Shown here one piece after another: positions 1 through 9,094 of a DNA stretch of 64,000 nt. A program made the position numbers and the translations under genes. Position 1 is the first letter of the stretch, and every line of letters begins with the position of its first letter. The notes beneath the pieces were generated by a model. That model saw only the letters and a program-made list of their open reading frames with translations, was not told where the DNA came from and did not search any database. Origin of the DNA: an uncultured Alphaproteobacteria bacterium (GTDB lineage Bacteria; Pseudomonadota; Alphaproteobacteria; SP197); contig CALSLK010000031.1 in the NCBI GenBank assembly GCA_943787175.1, positions 31,527 through 95,526 on the forward strand. The letters are read 5' to 3'.

Positions 1-1051
1 GTCGCCAACGGCCCCACGCTCAATCCCTGGGACCTCGGTGCGTCGGCCGGCGGCTCCAGTGGCGGCGCAGCAGCGGCCGTGTCGGCCGGAATCGTGCCCA
101 TTGCCCATGCCAGCGATGCCGGTGGCTCGATCCGTATTCCGGCAGGCTGGACCGGACTGGTCGGCCACAAGCCGACGCGCGGCCTGGTTTCCAAGGGCCC
201 CCAGGCAAGCGACGCCACGGTGCCGCTTTCGGTCAATCTGGTGGTCACCCGCACCGTGCGCGACACGGCGGCCTTCATGGATGCCGTCACGGGCCCTGGC
301 TCCCGGCGACTATGTCGCCGTGCCCAAACCGGCGCGCGGTTATCTCGAGGGCCTCAACGAGCCCGTTCCCGCAACTCCGCGTCGCCGTCTGCGACGCCCT
401 CCCGGGCGGCATGCACCGTCCGACCCGGAAGCCATCGCCGCCTCGCGCGCGGTGGCCGCCAGGCTCGAGGCCATGGGCCACCATGTCGAAGAGGCGACGC
501 CTGATGTCGATGTGCAGGAAAGCCACCGGGCCTGCTACGACCTCTTCCTTTCGCGCGTGGTGAACTTCGTGAAAGGACTTGCTGTCGCGATGGGCCGGGA
601 ACCCGGGCCCGACACCCTCGAAGCCATGACCCTTGCCGCGATGGATGAGGCCCGCGCCATGACCATCGAACGCCTTTACGGCGCCCTTGCCAGGCTGGAG
701 CATCTCTCGCTTGCCATGGACCGGTTCATGGAAGGTTACGACCTTCTGGTTATGCCCGGTGTCTCCAAGGCGCCTTATCCGATCGGTTTTGCCGACCCTC
801 AGCGACCGGCGCCGTCCGGCCACGGCTACTGGGTCGAAGAGATGCCCTATTTCGCCATGAGCCCCATGTTCAACGTCTCGGGCCAGCCCGCACTGGTCAT
901 TCCGCCCCTGGAACAGAACACGCAGGTGCCGCTCGGGCCCCAGCTGTCGGGCAGGAAGGGTTCTGACGCCCTGCTATTCCAGGTTGCCGCACAACTGGAA
1001 GAAGAGGCTCGCTGGCAGGATCGCCGCCCACCGGTGCACGTGTCGGACTAG
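1..1051 (+). CDS. Amidase-signature hydrolase, C-terminal part, frameshifted
   Basis: C-terminal part of an amidase-signature enzyme, which hydrolyses amide bonds with a Ser-cisSer-Lys triad; the 5' end with the lysine lies before the window. The reading opens in frame 1 with the GGSSGG motif (cis-Ser), then [11 protein letters not shown], which holds the nucleophilic serine. The protein changes frame near 295 (to [18 protein letters not shown]) and twice more between about 360 and 420, where [13 protein letters not shown] appears briefly in the third frame. It then runs unbroken to TAG at 1049-1051. The C-terminal FNVSGQPAL and [14 protein letters not shown] motifs are typical of the family. 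It converges on a minus-strand M24 gene. Substrate is unknown. The frame breaks are probably sequence errors because the protein sequence continues across them. Confidence 0.85.
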   Translation, partial: SPTAPRSIPGTSVRRPAAPVAAQQRPCRPESCPLPMPAMPVARSVFRQAGPDWSATSRRAAWFPRAPRQATPRCRFRSIWWSPAPCATRRPSWMPSRALAPGDYVAVPKPARGYLEGLNEPVPATPRRRLRRPPGRHAPSDPEAIAASRAVAARLEAMGHHVEEATPDVDVQESHRACYDLFLSRVVNFVKGLAVAMGREPGPDTLEAMTLAAMDEARAMTIERLYGALARLEHLSLAMDRFMEGYDLLVMPGVSKAPYPIGFADPQRPAPSGHGYWVEEMPYFAMSPMFNVSGQPALVIPPLEQNTQVPLGPQLSGRKGSDALLFQVAAQLEEEARWQDRRPPVHVSD

Positions 1052-2294
1052 TTATTACGATCACGGTCAAGTCGTTGGGGAAGTGGGTCAGAAAATCGAC
1101 GCTGTTTTCGCCGAACTCCATGGTGTTGATCGTGAGCGATGAGCCCGCTTTCTGGGGCAGGTAAACATCGCTTTCCAGGTTGATCACCATGCCGGAATCC
1201 AGCGTCGCATCGCCGGGGTCGATGTCGGCGTCATAGGTGAAGGGACCGTCCCAGTCGGGCGGGATGGCGATGCCAAGTTCGTAGCCGCCGACCCAGCCGC
1301 GATCTTCCCAGAGGCCGTTCTCCTCATAGTAGGCCCGCGCCGGGGCGATCAGGTCGGCCACCCGCATGCCCGGCTTCAGGATGTCGGAGATATGGCTGAA
1401 CAGGCCTGATGATTTGCGGATCTGCTCGGCAACCTGCACATGGGGTTCGCCCATGGAGAAGGTCCGCGCCAGGTTCGTGTGATAGCAGCGATAGACCCCG
1501 CAGATATCGACCAACACGTTTTCGCCGGCCTGGATTTTCTTGTGTGATGGCGCAGCGTGGGGCGAGGCAGTCTTGATGCCCGAGGTCACCGGAAGCAGGA
1601 TCGCGGCAGGTTCGCCGCCTGCCATGATCATGGCGTGGGTCATGGCGCCATGGATCTCCAGTTCCGTGGCGCCCACCATGAGCGCATCGCGCGCAGCAGC
1701 CATGCCGATATCGGCAATACGCCCGGCCTCGCGCAGGTATTCACGTTCCCTGGGCGATTTGATGCGGCGCACATCGCGCAGGATGTCGGTCGCGTCGACG
1801 ACCGTTGCGCCTGCTGCAACCAGAGCAGCCTCGAATAACTCCGAGTGGCCGCGGTTGGGCCGGTAGCTGTAGATCTCCAGACCTGTCGTGCCCTTGAGCC
1901 AACCCTCGGCGGAAAGTTCGGCGGTGATGAAGTCGATCATGCTGACTTCGGGGTCACGCGGCACCCGAAGGTCATCGGAAACGCTCGTGAACTGGACCAG
2001 CGTTTCCTCGGCTTCGGACTCGAAGTGGATCGTGCGCCCGCTCTCGCGATGGATCGCGATGCCGCTGGTCGGCGGCCAGATCATCGGGCTCTGTGCCTGG
2101 TACCAGTTGGTCAGGAAACCGCTGACGTAATAGAGCCCTTCAGGCGCGGAAACGAACAGCAGATCGACACCGGCAACCTCCATCGCGGCCCGGATGCGCT
2201 CCAGGCGCTCGGCATACTCCTCGCGGGAAAACGGGATTTCGGGTTCGGGGAGACAATGGCGGGTCATCATCTCCTTGTTGCTGATATCGGTCAT
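897..2294 (-). CDS. M24-fold creatinase/ectoine-hydrolase-like hydrolase
   Basis: M24 (pita-bread fold) protein of about 415-465 residues, in the creatinase/ectoine hydrolase (DoeA) branch rather than the true Xaa-Pro peptidases. The N-terminal domain has YYVSGF. The C-terminal catalytic domain has VDICGVYRCYHTNLART, where a canonical dinuclear-metal peptidase has a second Asp in place of Asn, and GYELGIAIPPDW where the canonical HG-type histidine motif would be. I chose ATG 2294; the longer frame starts at TTG 2309 and overlaps the upstream amidase stop (2303). As written, the frame runs to 897, 155 nt into the antisense of the convergent amidase. A tandem TAATAA lies at 1052-1057 one base out of frame, so the true end is probably near 1055 after a one-base error. 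It follows the minus-strand amidase and likely shares its transcript. Confidence 0.8.
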   Translation of the reverse strand: MTDISNKEMMTRHCLPEPEIPFSREEYAERLERIRAAMEVAGVDLLFVSAPEGLYYVSGFLTNWYQAQSPMIWPPTSGIAIHRESGRTIHFESEAEETLVQFTSVSDDLRVPRDPEVSMIDFITAELSAEGWLKGTTGLEIYSYRPNRGHSELFEAALVAAGATVVDATDILRDVRRIKSPREREYLREAGRIADIGMAAARDALMVGATELEIHGAMTHAMIMAGGEPAAILLPVTSGIKTASPHAAPSHKKIQAGENVLVDICGVYRCYHTNLARTFSMGEPHVQVAEQIRKSSGLFSHISDILKPGMRVADLIAPARAYYEENGLWEDRGWVGGYELGIAIPPDWDGPFTYDADIDPGDATLDSGMVINLESDVYLPQKAGSSLTINTMEFGENSVDFLTHFPNDLTVIVITSPTRAPVGGDPASEPLLPVVRQPGIAGRQNPSCPTAGARAAPACSVPGAE

Positions 2295-2302
2295 ATTGGT
2301 GT

Positions 2303-3733
2303 TCACCAATTCGGATCGATGGGGGTCATGATGCCGGTCACGTTCTCGACCGCCTGTGCCGCATCCAGTGCCATGTCTTCGCGATAACGCGGGGCAATGA
2401 TCTGCACGCCCATGGGCACAGTGTCGTTGACACCCGTGGGCACCGCGACCGAGGGCAGGCCCAGAAGGTTCATGGCATAGGTCAGGCGGTTGGCCATGAA
2501 GATCTCGGTCGTGCGTGCGCCCGAGACTTCATCGTCGTTCTGCGGGAACGGTGGCTCGGCCGAGACCGGACCCACGATCACGCCATGGTCTTCCATCAGC
2601 AGCGACCAGTCGCGCAGGTCCCCGGCACGCTGAGCGATTCCCTTCATGTAGGCCGCGCGATCCTCGCCGGGTTTCTCGTTGCCGTAAAAGGCATCCAGGC
2701 CGTCCTGATAGTTGTCGAGCACCCGGTTGATCTTGTGGCTGCCATAGTTGCGGATTGCCGGTTCCATCAGCTCGGCGACTTCAGCCATCAGCAGCGCCAT
2801 CCAGTTGCGCGCGGCGTTCATGATGTCTGGCAGGTCGATTTCGGTGACCTGATACCCGGCATTGGAAAGCGCATCGCCCGCCTTCATCACGGCTTCACGT
2901 ACTTCGGGCGCAACACCCAGACCACCGGGGTCCGGGCAGATAGCGGCACGTGGCGTCGCATGCATGGCAGGGCCTTCCAACGGCGCAGGCACCCACCAGG
3001 GATCGCGCGCATCACGTGCGGCCATGGCCGCAAGCGCAAGCCTGCAATCGGCCACCGTGCGTGTGTGGGGCCCCTGGACGCTCATCAACTGGATCGTCGG
3101 CGGGCGCTCTTCGGTCTGTGTCGGGTTGAATGCCGGCACGCGTCCTATGGTCGGGCGGATGCCGACCAGGCCGCAGGCATAAGCGGGGTAGCGGATCGAG
3201 CCGCCCAGATCATTGCCGTGGGCAATCGATCCCATACCCGATGCGCACGCTGATGACGCCCCGCCCGAGGAGCCGCCCGGTGTAATCGCCTTGTTCCATG
3301 GGTTCAGCGTCTGGCCGCGCAGGGTGTTGTCGGTGAAGTAACGCAGCGAGAATTCCGGCGTGTTGGTGCGTCCCATGGGAATCGCTCCTGCCTTGCGCAG
3401 GTTCGCCACCACGGGCGAGTCATCGGATGCCACCATATCGACAAAGGCTTCCACGCCGTTGGTCGTGGCAAACCCTTTCTGGTCGACATTCTCCTTGATC
3501 GTGACCGGCACACCGTGGAGCGAACCCAGCGGTTCACCGGCAGCCTGCGCCGCATCGGCAGCCCGCGCCCCGGCCAGGGCTTCATCATCCAGTCGCACCG
3601 TAATGGCGTTCAGCTTGCCGTTCACCGCATCAACACGGCCAAGGTGACTGGTCATCACCTCCTCGGCTGACGTCTGCTTGTTTTTGATTGCCGCCGTGAT
3701 CTCCACAGCCGTCTTGCGCCACCACTCGGTCAT
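2303..3733 (-). CDS. Amidase-signature family hydrolase
   Basis: Intact 476-residue amidase. The Ser-cisSer-Lys triad is visible: Lys80 in VTIKEN, cis-Ser155 in TPGGSSGG, and nucleophile Ser179 in NDLGGSIRYPA. I chose ATG 3733 (protein begins MTEWWRK) because AAGGGG lies a few bases upstream; the longer frame from 3781 adds 16 residues with no family similarity. It is transcribed with the M24 gene that starts within a few bases of its stop. The pairing of amidases with creatinase-like M24 proteins suggests catabolism of an amide, ureide or small peptide-like compound. The substrate cannot be read from sequence; indoleacetamide or aryl-acylamide hydrolases are alternatives in the same family. 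Confidence 0.9.
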   Translation of the reverse strand: MTEWWRKTAVEITAAIKNKQTSAEEVMTSHLGRVDAVNGKLNAITVRLDDEALAGARAADAAQAAGEPLGSLHGVPVTIKENVDQKGFATTNGVEAFVDMVASDDSPVVANLRKAGAIPMGRTNTPEFSLRYFTDNTLRGQTLNPWNKAITPGGSSGGASSACASGMGSIAHGNDLGGSIRYPAYACGLVGIRPTIGRVPAFNPTQTEERPPTIQLMSVQGPHTRTVADCRLALAAMAARDARDPWWVPAPLEGPAMHATPRAAICPDPGGLGVAPEVREAVMKAGDALSNAGYQVTEIDLPDIMNAARNWMALLMAEVAELMEPAIRNYGSHKINRVLDNYQDGLDAFYGNEKPGEDRAAYMKGIAQRAGDLRDWSLLMEDHGVIVGPVSAEPPFPQNDDEVSGARTTEIFMANRLTYAMNLLGLPSVAVPTGVNDTVPMGVQIIAPRYREDMALDAAQAVENVTGIMTPIDPNW

Positions 3734-3868
3734 GTCGTCGTCCCCTTGTTCGGTCGGATCATCGCCCGATTGCGTATGCACACCAACCCCGGTGGTGGCG
3801 TTGCGTCAAGGCTTGTTCTTTCATCAGACATGTGCAGGCTTTGCTCAATACCTTGAGGGGAGAACATC

Positions 3869-5114
3869 ATGTCCAAACCGCGCGTTTCGACGACCTTTGA
3901 CCGGGCCAATGCCGAGCCGGTCGAACTGGCGTTTCCGAAATCCGAGTACCAGGCGCGCTGGAAGAAGGCCAAGACCATGATGGAGGCTGCGGGGGTCGAT
4001 GTCCTCTATGCCACATCCCCCGCACACATGTGCTGGCTGCACGGCTATTACGCTGCCTGGTACCGCACCCACGCACCCTCGGGCTGGGGCGCGTGCCTTG
4101 GCACCGCCCTGTGTCTGGATTGGGACGAGCCGATCCATTTCGACGCCATCGGCGAGGATGCGCTGCTCTACAAGACCTCCGTAGCTGAGGACATGCGCTT
4201 CTTTGATGATCGCACGCCCGAAGGCCAGCCGCCGTTCATCGTGCGGGAACTCCAGAAGAGCGGGCTCCTGAAACCAGGCACCCGGGTCGGCATGGAATTT
4301 CGCAGTTTCCAGCCCAACCGTTGGGTCCAGGACACGATCGAAGCCGCATTTCGTGATGCCGGCTGCGAGGTCGTTGATACCAGCATGATCCTGCGTGAGG
4401 CCCGGCGTGTGAAGTCGCCTGCCGAACTGGCCTATATCGAAACGGCCATGCGGGTCTGCGAACTGGCCCATGAGGCAGCCCAGCGCACGATCAGGCCCGG
4501 TGTGACCGAACTTGACGTCGAGGCCGAAATGGCTTGCGCCATGCACCATGCCGGGGGCGAACTTTCTGCCATCCCCATCATGATCCAGTCTGGCAACACC
4601 ATCGGCGGGCACCAGATGCCGCGCCGTCGCAAGCTGCTGTCGGGCGAACACATCAAGATCGATTGTTCCGGCGTCTGGTACCGCTATCACGCCAACATCC
4701 TGCGCGGCTTCTGGACCGGTGAGCCGCCTGCAGACGTGCGCGACCGCTACCCGCCGCTCCGCCGGTTCCTGGGAGGTCTTCAGGAATGAGGCCACGGCCG
4801 GACGCCCCGTGCGCGAAGTCAATGCCGAACTGCGCCGCTATTACCGGGACTGTGGCTTTGAAGGCAAACAGGCGGGCTGGTGTATCGGTTACGAACTGGG
4901 CATCGCCATGCCGCCCGACTGGGTTGATGAGTTCAACTTCTCCTATGACGAGGACCCGCCCGACGATGTCGTCTGGGAAGAGGGGTTTGTCGGTAACTTC
5001 GAAACCCTCTGGGATACCGGTCTGATCGACACTTTCGTCATCGAAAAGGACGGAGCGCGCAACCTTGTCGACAACGACCGCATCCCCCTCGACATCATCG
5101 CCTGCCAGGGCTGA
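3869..5114 (+). CDS. M24-fold creatinase/ectoine-hydrolase-like hydrolase, one frameshift
   Basis: Second M24-fold protein, about 415 residues and clearly related to the minus-strand M24 gene at 897-2294. The start ATG 3869 has AGGGGAG about six bases upstream. Frame 2 runs to 4789, but the family sequence leaves it near 4750-4775 and continues in another frame (REVNAELRRYYRDCGF) to TGA 5112-5114. The IDCSGVWYRYHANILR motif carries Asn where metal-binding M24 peptidases have the second Asp, and GYELGIAMPPDW replaces the His motif. This is therefore another metal-site-deficient, DoeA/creatinase-like enzyme. It diverges from the minus-strand amidase over a 135-bp gap, which must hold both promoters. 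An in-frame TGA was considered as selenocysteine and rejected because the downstream reading is in a different frame. Confidence 0.8.
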
Positions 5115-5131
5115 GGGCGGCCTTATTCCGG

Positions 5132-6112
5132 TCAGGCCGTGGGCAGGGTTCCGCAGGATTGGGGGGAACTACCCTTGAGGCTGGCGAGCACGTCGCGCGA
5201 GCGGTCGCAATCCTGGGTCATCTGGATAGCAAGGGCGTCCATGCCGCGGAAGGTCATATCCTTGCGGACGCGCTCGACAAAGGCGACGCGCAGGCGTTTG
5301 CCATAGAGGTCGCCGGAGAAATCGAGCAGGTTGGTTTCCAGCAGCACGGTCTCGCCGTTGAACGTGGGGCGGGTGCCGATATAGGCCGCGCCGTTGTGCC
5401 AGGTGGTGATGCCGTGTTCGATCACCCCGGCGCGCACGGCATAGATGCCGGGACCTGGATGCAGCAAACCGTCGAGCGCCAGATTGGCAGTGGGAAAGCC
5501 CATCTCGCGCCCGCGCTTCTCACCATGCTGAACGTGGCCTTCCGTCTCCCAGAAATGGCCCAGGAGTCCGGCGGCCTGATCGACCAGGCCACGGCGCAGC
5601 ATGACGCGGATTTCGGTCGAGGAAACCTTCTGGCCGTGATGTTCGAAGAACGGTGCCTGGGTGTAGCCAAATCCTTCCATACGGGCCATCTGATCGAGAA
5701 TATAGCCATTGCCGTGGCGGCCCTTGCCGAAGACAAAGCCCGGGCCCGTGACAAGATGACTGATGCCCAGGCCATCAAGCAGATGCCCCTTCACGAAATC
5801 CTGAGCCAGGCAGCCGGCCATAGCGGGGTTGAAGGCCAGATTGACCATGAGGTTGAGGTCAAGCCCTGCCAGCACCCGCGCCTTCTGGCGAAACGGTGTA
5901 AGGCGGAAGGGAACAGAACTGCCCTGAAAGAAGCTGCGGGGATGAGGTTCGAATGTCACCACACCCAGCGGCGCGCCCGTTTCTGCAGCCAGGTCGCGCG
6001 CCACATCGATGACACTGCGATGGCCGCGATGCACACCATCGAAGTTGCCCAACGCAACGACAGCACCGCGCAGGGTAGCGGGCGTGTCGGATGTGTGGCG
6101 CAGAATTCTCAT
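5132..6112 (-). CDS. ribF: Bifunctional riboflavin kinase/FAD synthetase
   Basis: Makes FMN from riboflavin and ATP, then FAD from FMN. The N-terminal FAD-synthetase domain has VALGNFDGVHRGH and TFEPHPRSFF. The C-terminal riboflavin-kinase domain has GREMGFPTANL and YIGTRPTF. About 326 residues from ATG 6112 (MRILRHTS), a normal length; the frame is open 12 codons further upstream but this start matches the family. It converges on the M24 gene, with 17 bp between the stops. A strong hairpin (6145-6167) separates it from the upstream maoC gene, so it may have its own promoter. FAD is needed by several flavoproteins in the window, but the gene is housekeeping. Confidence 0.95.
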   Translation of the reverse strand: MRILRHTSDTPATLRGAVVALGNFDGVHRGHRSVIDVARDLAAETGAPLGVVTFEPHPRSFFQGSSVPFRLTPFRQKARVLAGLDLNLMVNLAFNPAMAGCLAQDFVKGHLLDGLGISHLVTGPGFVFGKGRHGNGYILDQMARMEGFGYTQAPFFEHHGQKVSSTEIRVMLRRGLVDQAAGLLGHFWETEGHVQHGEKRGREMGFPTANLALDGLLHPGPGIYAVRAGVIEHGITTWHNGAAYIGTRPTFNGETVLLETNLLDFSGDLYGKRLRVAFVERVRKDMTFRGMDALAIQMTQDCDRSRDVLASLKGSSPQSCGTLPTA

Positions 6113-6144
6113 GGCGGTGTTGGTAGTGGTTTTTGAGGCTGGTC

Positions 6145-6167
6145 TCAAGCGCGCGGTGCGCGCTTGA
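6145..6167. terminator. Perfect 10-bp GC-rich hairpin between maoC and ribF
   Basis: TCAAGCGCGC, loop GGT, GCGCGCTTGA: ten perfect base pairs. On the plus strand it is followed by TTGTCTTTT, the form of an intrinsic terminator, yet no plus-strand gene leads into it. On the minus strand, the direction of maoC and ribF, no T-run follows the stem. It may stop antisense transcription or act as a processing or partial terminator between the two minus genes. Confidence 0.45.
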
Positions 6168-6203
6168 TTGTCTTTTAGCTTCAGTCGCCGGCACGCGCCC
6201 CGC

Positions 6204-6626
6204 TTATGGTTTCGGCAGCATCACCATGGCTTCGCCTTCGATGACGGTGGTCTCGCCTACGGTGCAGACGGTATCGAGGGTGAGGCGGCGCTTTTCCTGG
6301 TTGATCTCGCGGATCGTGACCGTGGCCGTTACCGTATCGCCGATACGCACAGGTGCGCGGAACTTCAGGGACTGGCTCATATAGATCGATCCCGGGCCTG
6401 GCAGGCGTGTGCCGATGACCGTGGAGATGTATCCGGCTGAGAGCATGCCGTGGGCGATGCGACCCTTGAACATGGTCTGGCTGGCCCATTCCTCATTGAT
6501 GTGGACGGGATTGTCATCACCCGAGACGCCGGCGAAGAGAATGATGTCTGCTTCGGTCACGGTGCGGGCATAGGATTCGGACTGGCCTTCGGAAAGTTCG
6601 CTCAGACGATCAACAGCTTGCGTCAT
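6204..6626 (-). CDS. MaoC-like (R)-specific enoyl-CoA hydratase
   Basis: Single hot-dog-fold MaoC dehydratase of 140 residues, the size of PhaJ-type (R)-enoyl-CoA hydratases that convert trans-2-enoyl-CoA to (R)-3-hydroxyacyl-CoA for PHA or other acyl metabolism. The hydratase motif GDDNPVHINEEWA supplies the catalytic Asp (about residue 37) and His42, followed by FKGRIAHGML. ATG 6626 is preferred to the ORF start at 6665 because ACGGAG lies eight bases upstream. Upstream (6627-6774) I see no gene before the selD stop. A promoter there is likely but I cannot place it. Confidence 0.85.
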   Translation of the reverse strand: MTQAVDRLSELSEGQSESYARTVTEADIILFAGVSGDDNPVHINEEWASQTMFKGRIAHGMLSAGYISTVIGTRLPGPGSIYMSQSLKFRAPVRIGDTVTATVTIREINQEKRRLTLDTVCTVGETTVIEGEAMVMLPKP

Positions 6627-6774
6627 GGTTTGGCTCCGTTGCTGGAAATTTGTGCGGTGCACCATAATGAAGTGTCGTGATGCCGCAAGGCGCGATTGGT
6701 CTGGCAGTCAGGAATTGTGCACTGCCGCGTAAATCAGGGATTTTGTGCCTGTATCAGGTGGCGCGCATCGGCCT

Positions 6775-8970
6775 TCAGAACACCGCAAGTTTGCCGCCTG
6801 ATTCCTCTGTTACAGATCCGATGACGCAGGCTTGGTTGTCTCCCGACTGATGCAGTGCTTTCAGACAATCGGCCACGCGCGCCTCTGGCATCCCGGCAAG
6901 CAGACCACCGGCGGTCTGGGGGTCGAACAGCAGGGGGTCGCAGGGTACTGTCTGGTCGTCCATCACGCCTTCGCCTGCATGGCGACGTTGCCGGGATGCA
7001 GCGTGCTCGCTACGCCGCGCGCCAACAGCTCCACGCGCTCCGGCATAGGCTGGCAAGGTCGCCCGCCTCGATCAGGCGCGCACCAACGTGCCTGATGCAT
7101 CCGTAGCAGTTCCAGCAGGTGCCCGGCCAGCCCGAACCCGGTCACATCGGTCATGGCCGTCGTCGCCGTGATGCCCTGAAGATCCGGGCGGCCGGTCCAT
7201 TGGAGCGCTGCATGCCCGTCAAGCGCCGCCTCGACCCAGGCGCTTTCGGCCTCGCCGCGCATGTCGGCGGCAAACAGCGTGCCGGTGCCCAGCGGCTTGG
7301 TCAGGATCAGCGCGTCGCCTGACCTTCAGCCCGCCCTTGCGCGATCAGGCTGCTCCGGCCGTCGCAAATCCCTGTGACCGACAGCCCCAGCGCGGCGCGT
7401 TCTCCCTCGGTCGTGTGCCCGCCCACCAGGGCGCAGTTCTCCTCGCGCAGCACCGCAACAACGCCGCTCAGCATCTGGACCAGGTCGTCTTCCATGGCCG
7501 CGGGCGTGCCCGGCAGCAGCCCGGCCAGCGCCATGGCGGCAACCGGTTCGGCGCCCATGGCATGGATGTCCGACAGGGCATGCACGGCGGCAATGCGCCC
7601 GAAGACATAGGGGTCGTCCAGAAACGCCGGGAACTGGTCCACGGTCTGGACCGCGACGGTGCCGCGCGGGGGGCGTCACCACCGCTGCATCGTCGGGCGC
7701 CTCCAGGCCGACCAGCACTTCCGGGACGGGTCGGCAGCTCCAGACGCGCCAGCGCGCGCCGTCAGCACCTGTGCCGGCACCTTCGCGCCGCAGCCGCCGC
7801 AACGCATGGGCGTCTCAGTCATGTCGGGCATCGCCGGCAGGTGCTGATACTTCTCCATCCAGCGCCGGTCGATGCGGTCCTTCCAGCGCCACACCCAATC
7901 ACCCTGAAACGACATCCCGCCCCAGGACGCAACAGCGTGGCGCTCACCGGTCGTGATCATCGCCATGGTGCGGTGCTGGGGCTTGAAAGCCTCCAGCGCT
8001 TCGCCCCGCGCCAGACGACGCAGGTTCGACCCCAGCAACGGCCCCTGGCGCACCGCATAAACGCCGTTCTTGATCAACGGGCGCGGTGTGTAGGCAGCAA
8101 TATCTCCGGCCGCCCAGACAAAGGATGGGAGGTCGAACGCAACATGGCATCCACGGCGACGAACCCATCGGCATCCAGCGTCAGCCCGGTGCTGCCCAGC
8201 CATGACGCTGGTGCTGCGCCGGTCACCAGAACCGTGGCATCAGAGGCAACAGCAGTGCCATCACTGCACTGCACCTGATCGGCCTCGATGGCATCGACGC
8301 GTTTGTTTTTGTGTACCCTCACACCTGCATCGGCCAACGCCTTTTCCATGCGGCGGCGAACCCCCGCACCATGACGGGGAAGCAGCGTTGCGCCGTCAGA
8401 GACCAGCGTGACATCCAAAGCCAGGTCGTTACCAAACTGCGTCAGAAGCCGGTGACGCAGACCCAGACAGACCTCCAGACCACCGGCACCGCCTCCAACC
8501 ACGGTCAGATGGAACGCCTCCTTGCGCCCCTGCAAGGCGTCTTCGACGGCACGCCACCGGCCCAGAAAACCGTCAACCGGCTTCACGGGAATGGCGTGTT
8601 CGCCAGCACCCTTGATGCCGCTGGCTGCCGGAGTCGAACCAATGTCCAACGATGCCAGGTCGAAATGAAGTGGTGGCCGGCCTTCGAACAGCACCTTGCG
8701 TTGGTCCACGTCCAGCCCGGTGGCGCTGGCATGAATCAGGCGAGCGCCCGACCGCGCGCAAAGCGGACGCAGATCGATATGCGCTTCGGCGTGCCTATAG
8801 ATGCCCGCCAGGTAACCCGGCAGCATGCCCGAATAGGGCGTCACAGTGTCGCGTGCGACCACGGTCAGGCGGAGTTTTTCGACCGGTTTCATGGCAAGGC
8901 TGCGCAGAACCTCGACATGGGCATGGCCGCCGCCAATCAGCACAACATCCATCTCGGACGGAGCCTTCAT
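6775..8970 (-). CDS. selD: NADH dehydrogenase-like/selenide water dikinase fusion, frameshifted
   Basis: Makes selenophosphate from selenide and ATP, the Se donor for Sec-tRNA synthesis. The N-terminal third is an FAD/NAD-binding domain (VVLIGGGHAHVEVLRSL, LTVVGGGAGGLEV, VWAAGDIAAY) of the NDH-2-like type often fused to SelD. The SelD part follows: MRCGGCGAKV with the catalytic Cys in the GCGAK position (not Sec), ALVGGHTTEGE, TDVTGFGLAGHL and DPQTAGG. ATG 8970 is chosen because GAGG precedes it. The sequence changes frame at about 8125, 7745, 7670, 7320 and 7080. The break at 7668-7673 falls on a run of six G, where removing one base restores CGC-GGC-ACC and the family sequence. It starts 18 bp after the tRNA(Sec) 3' end, so it is the last gene of selA-selB-selC-selD. 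A real pseudogene is possible but less likely. Confidence 0.88.
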
Positions 8971-8988
8971 GTTTGCCTCGGGAAGCGA

Positions 8989-9084
8989 TGGCGGAAGGGG
9001 GTGGGAGTCGAACCCACCAGACACGTTGAACGCCTCTCAACGGTTTTGAAGACCGTGCGGGCCACCGGGCCGCGATCCCCCTCC
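8989..9084 (-). tRNA. selC: tRNA-Sec (anticodon TCA)
   Basis: Selenocysteine tRNA that reads UGA, 96 nt including an encoded CCA (TGG at 8989-8991 on the plus strand). The acceptor stem is 8 bp (GGAGGGGG with CCCCTTCC, one G-T pair), longer than the usual seven. The anticodon loop is CTTCAAA with TCA (9047-9049) inside an ACGGT/ACCGT stem. A long variable arm follows (TTGAGAGGCGTTCAA...), then a normal T arm GTGGG-TTCGACT-CCCAC. The 8-bp acceptor, long variable arm and TCA anticodon are diagnostic. It lies 10 bp after the selB stop and 18 bp before selD ATG, in the same direction, so it is probably cut out of the selAB-selD transcript by RNase P and a 3' nuclease. Confidence 0.95.
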
Positions 9085-9094
9085 AAACTCAGGT

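Noticed and set aside
4786..4792. In-frame TGA in the second M24 gene as a selenocysteine codon
   Set aside because: The conserved sequence after it is in a different frame, so this is a frameshift, not Sec read-through.
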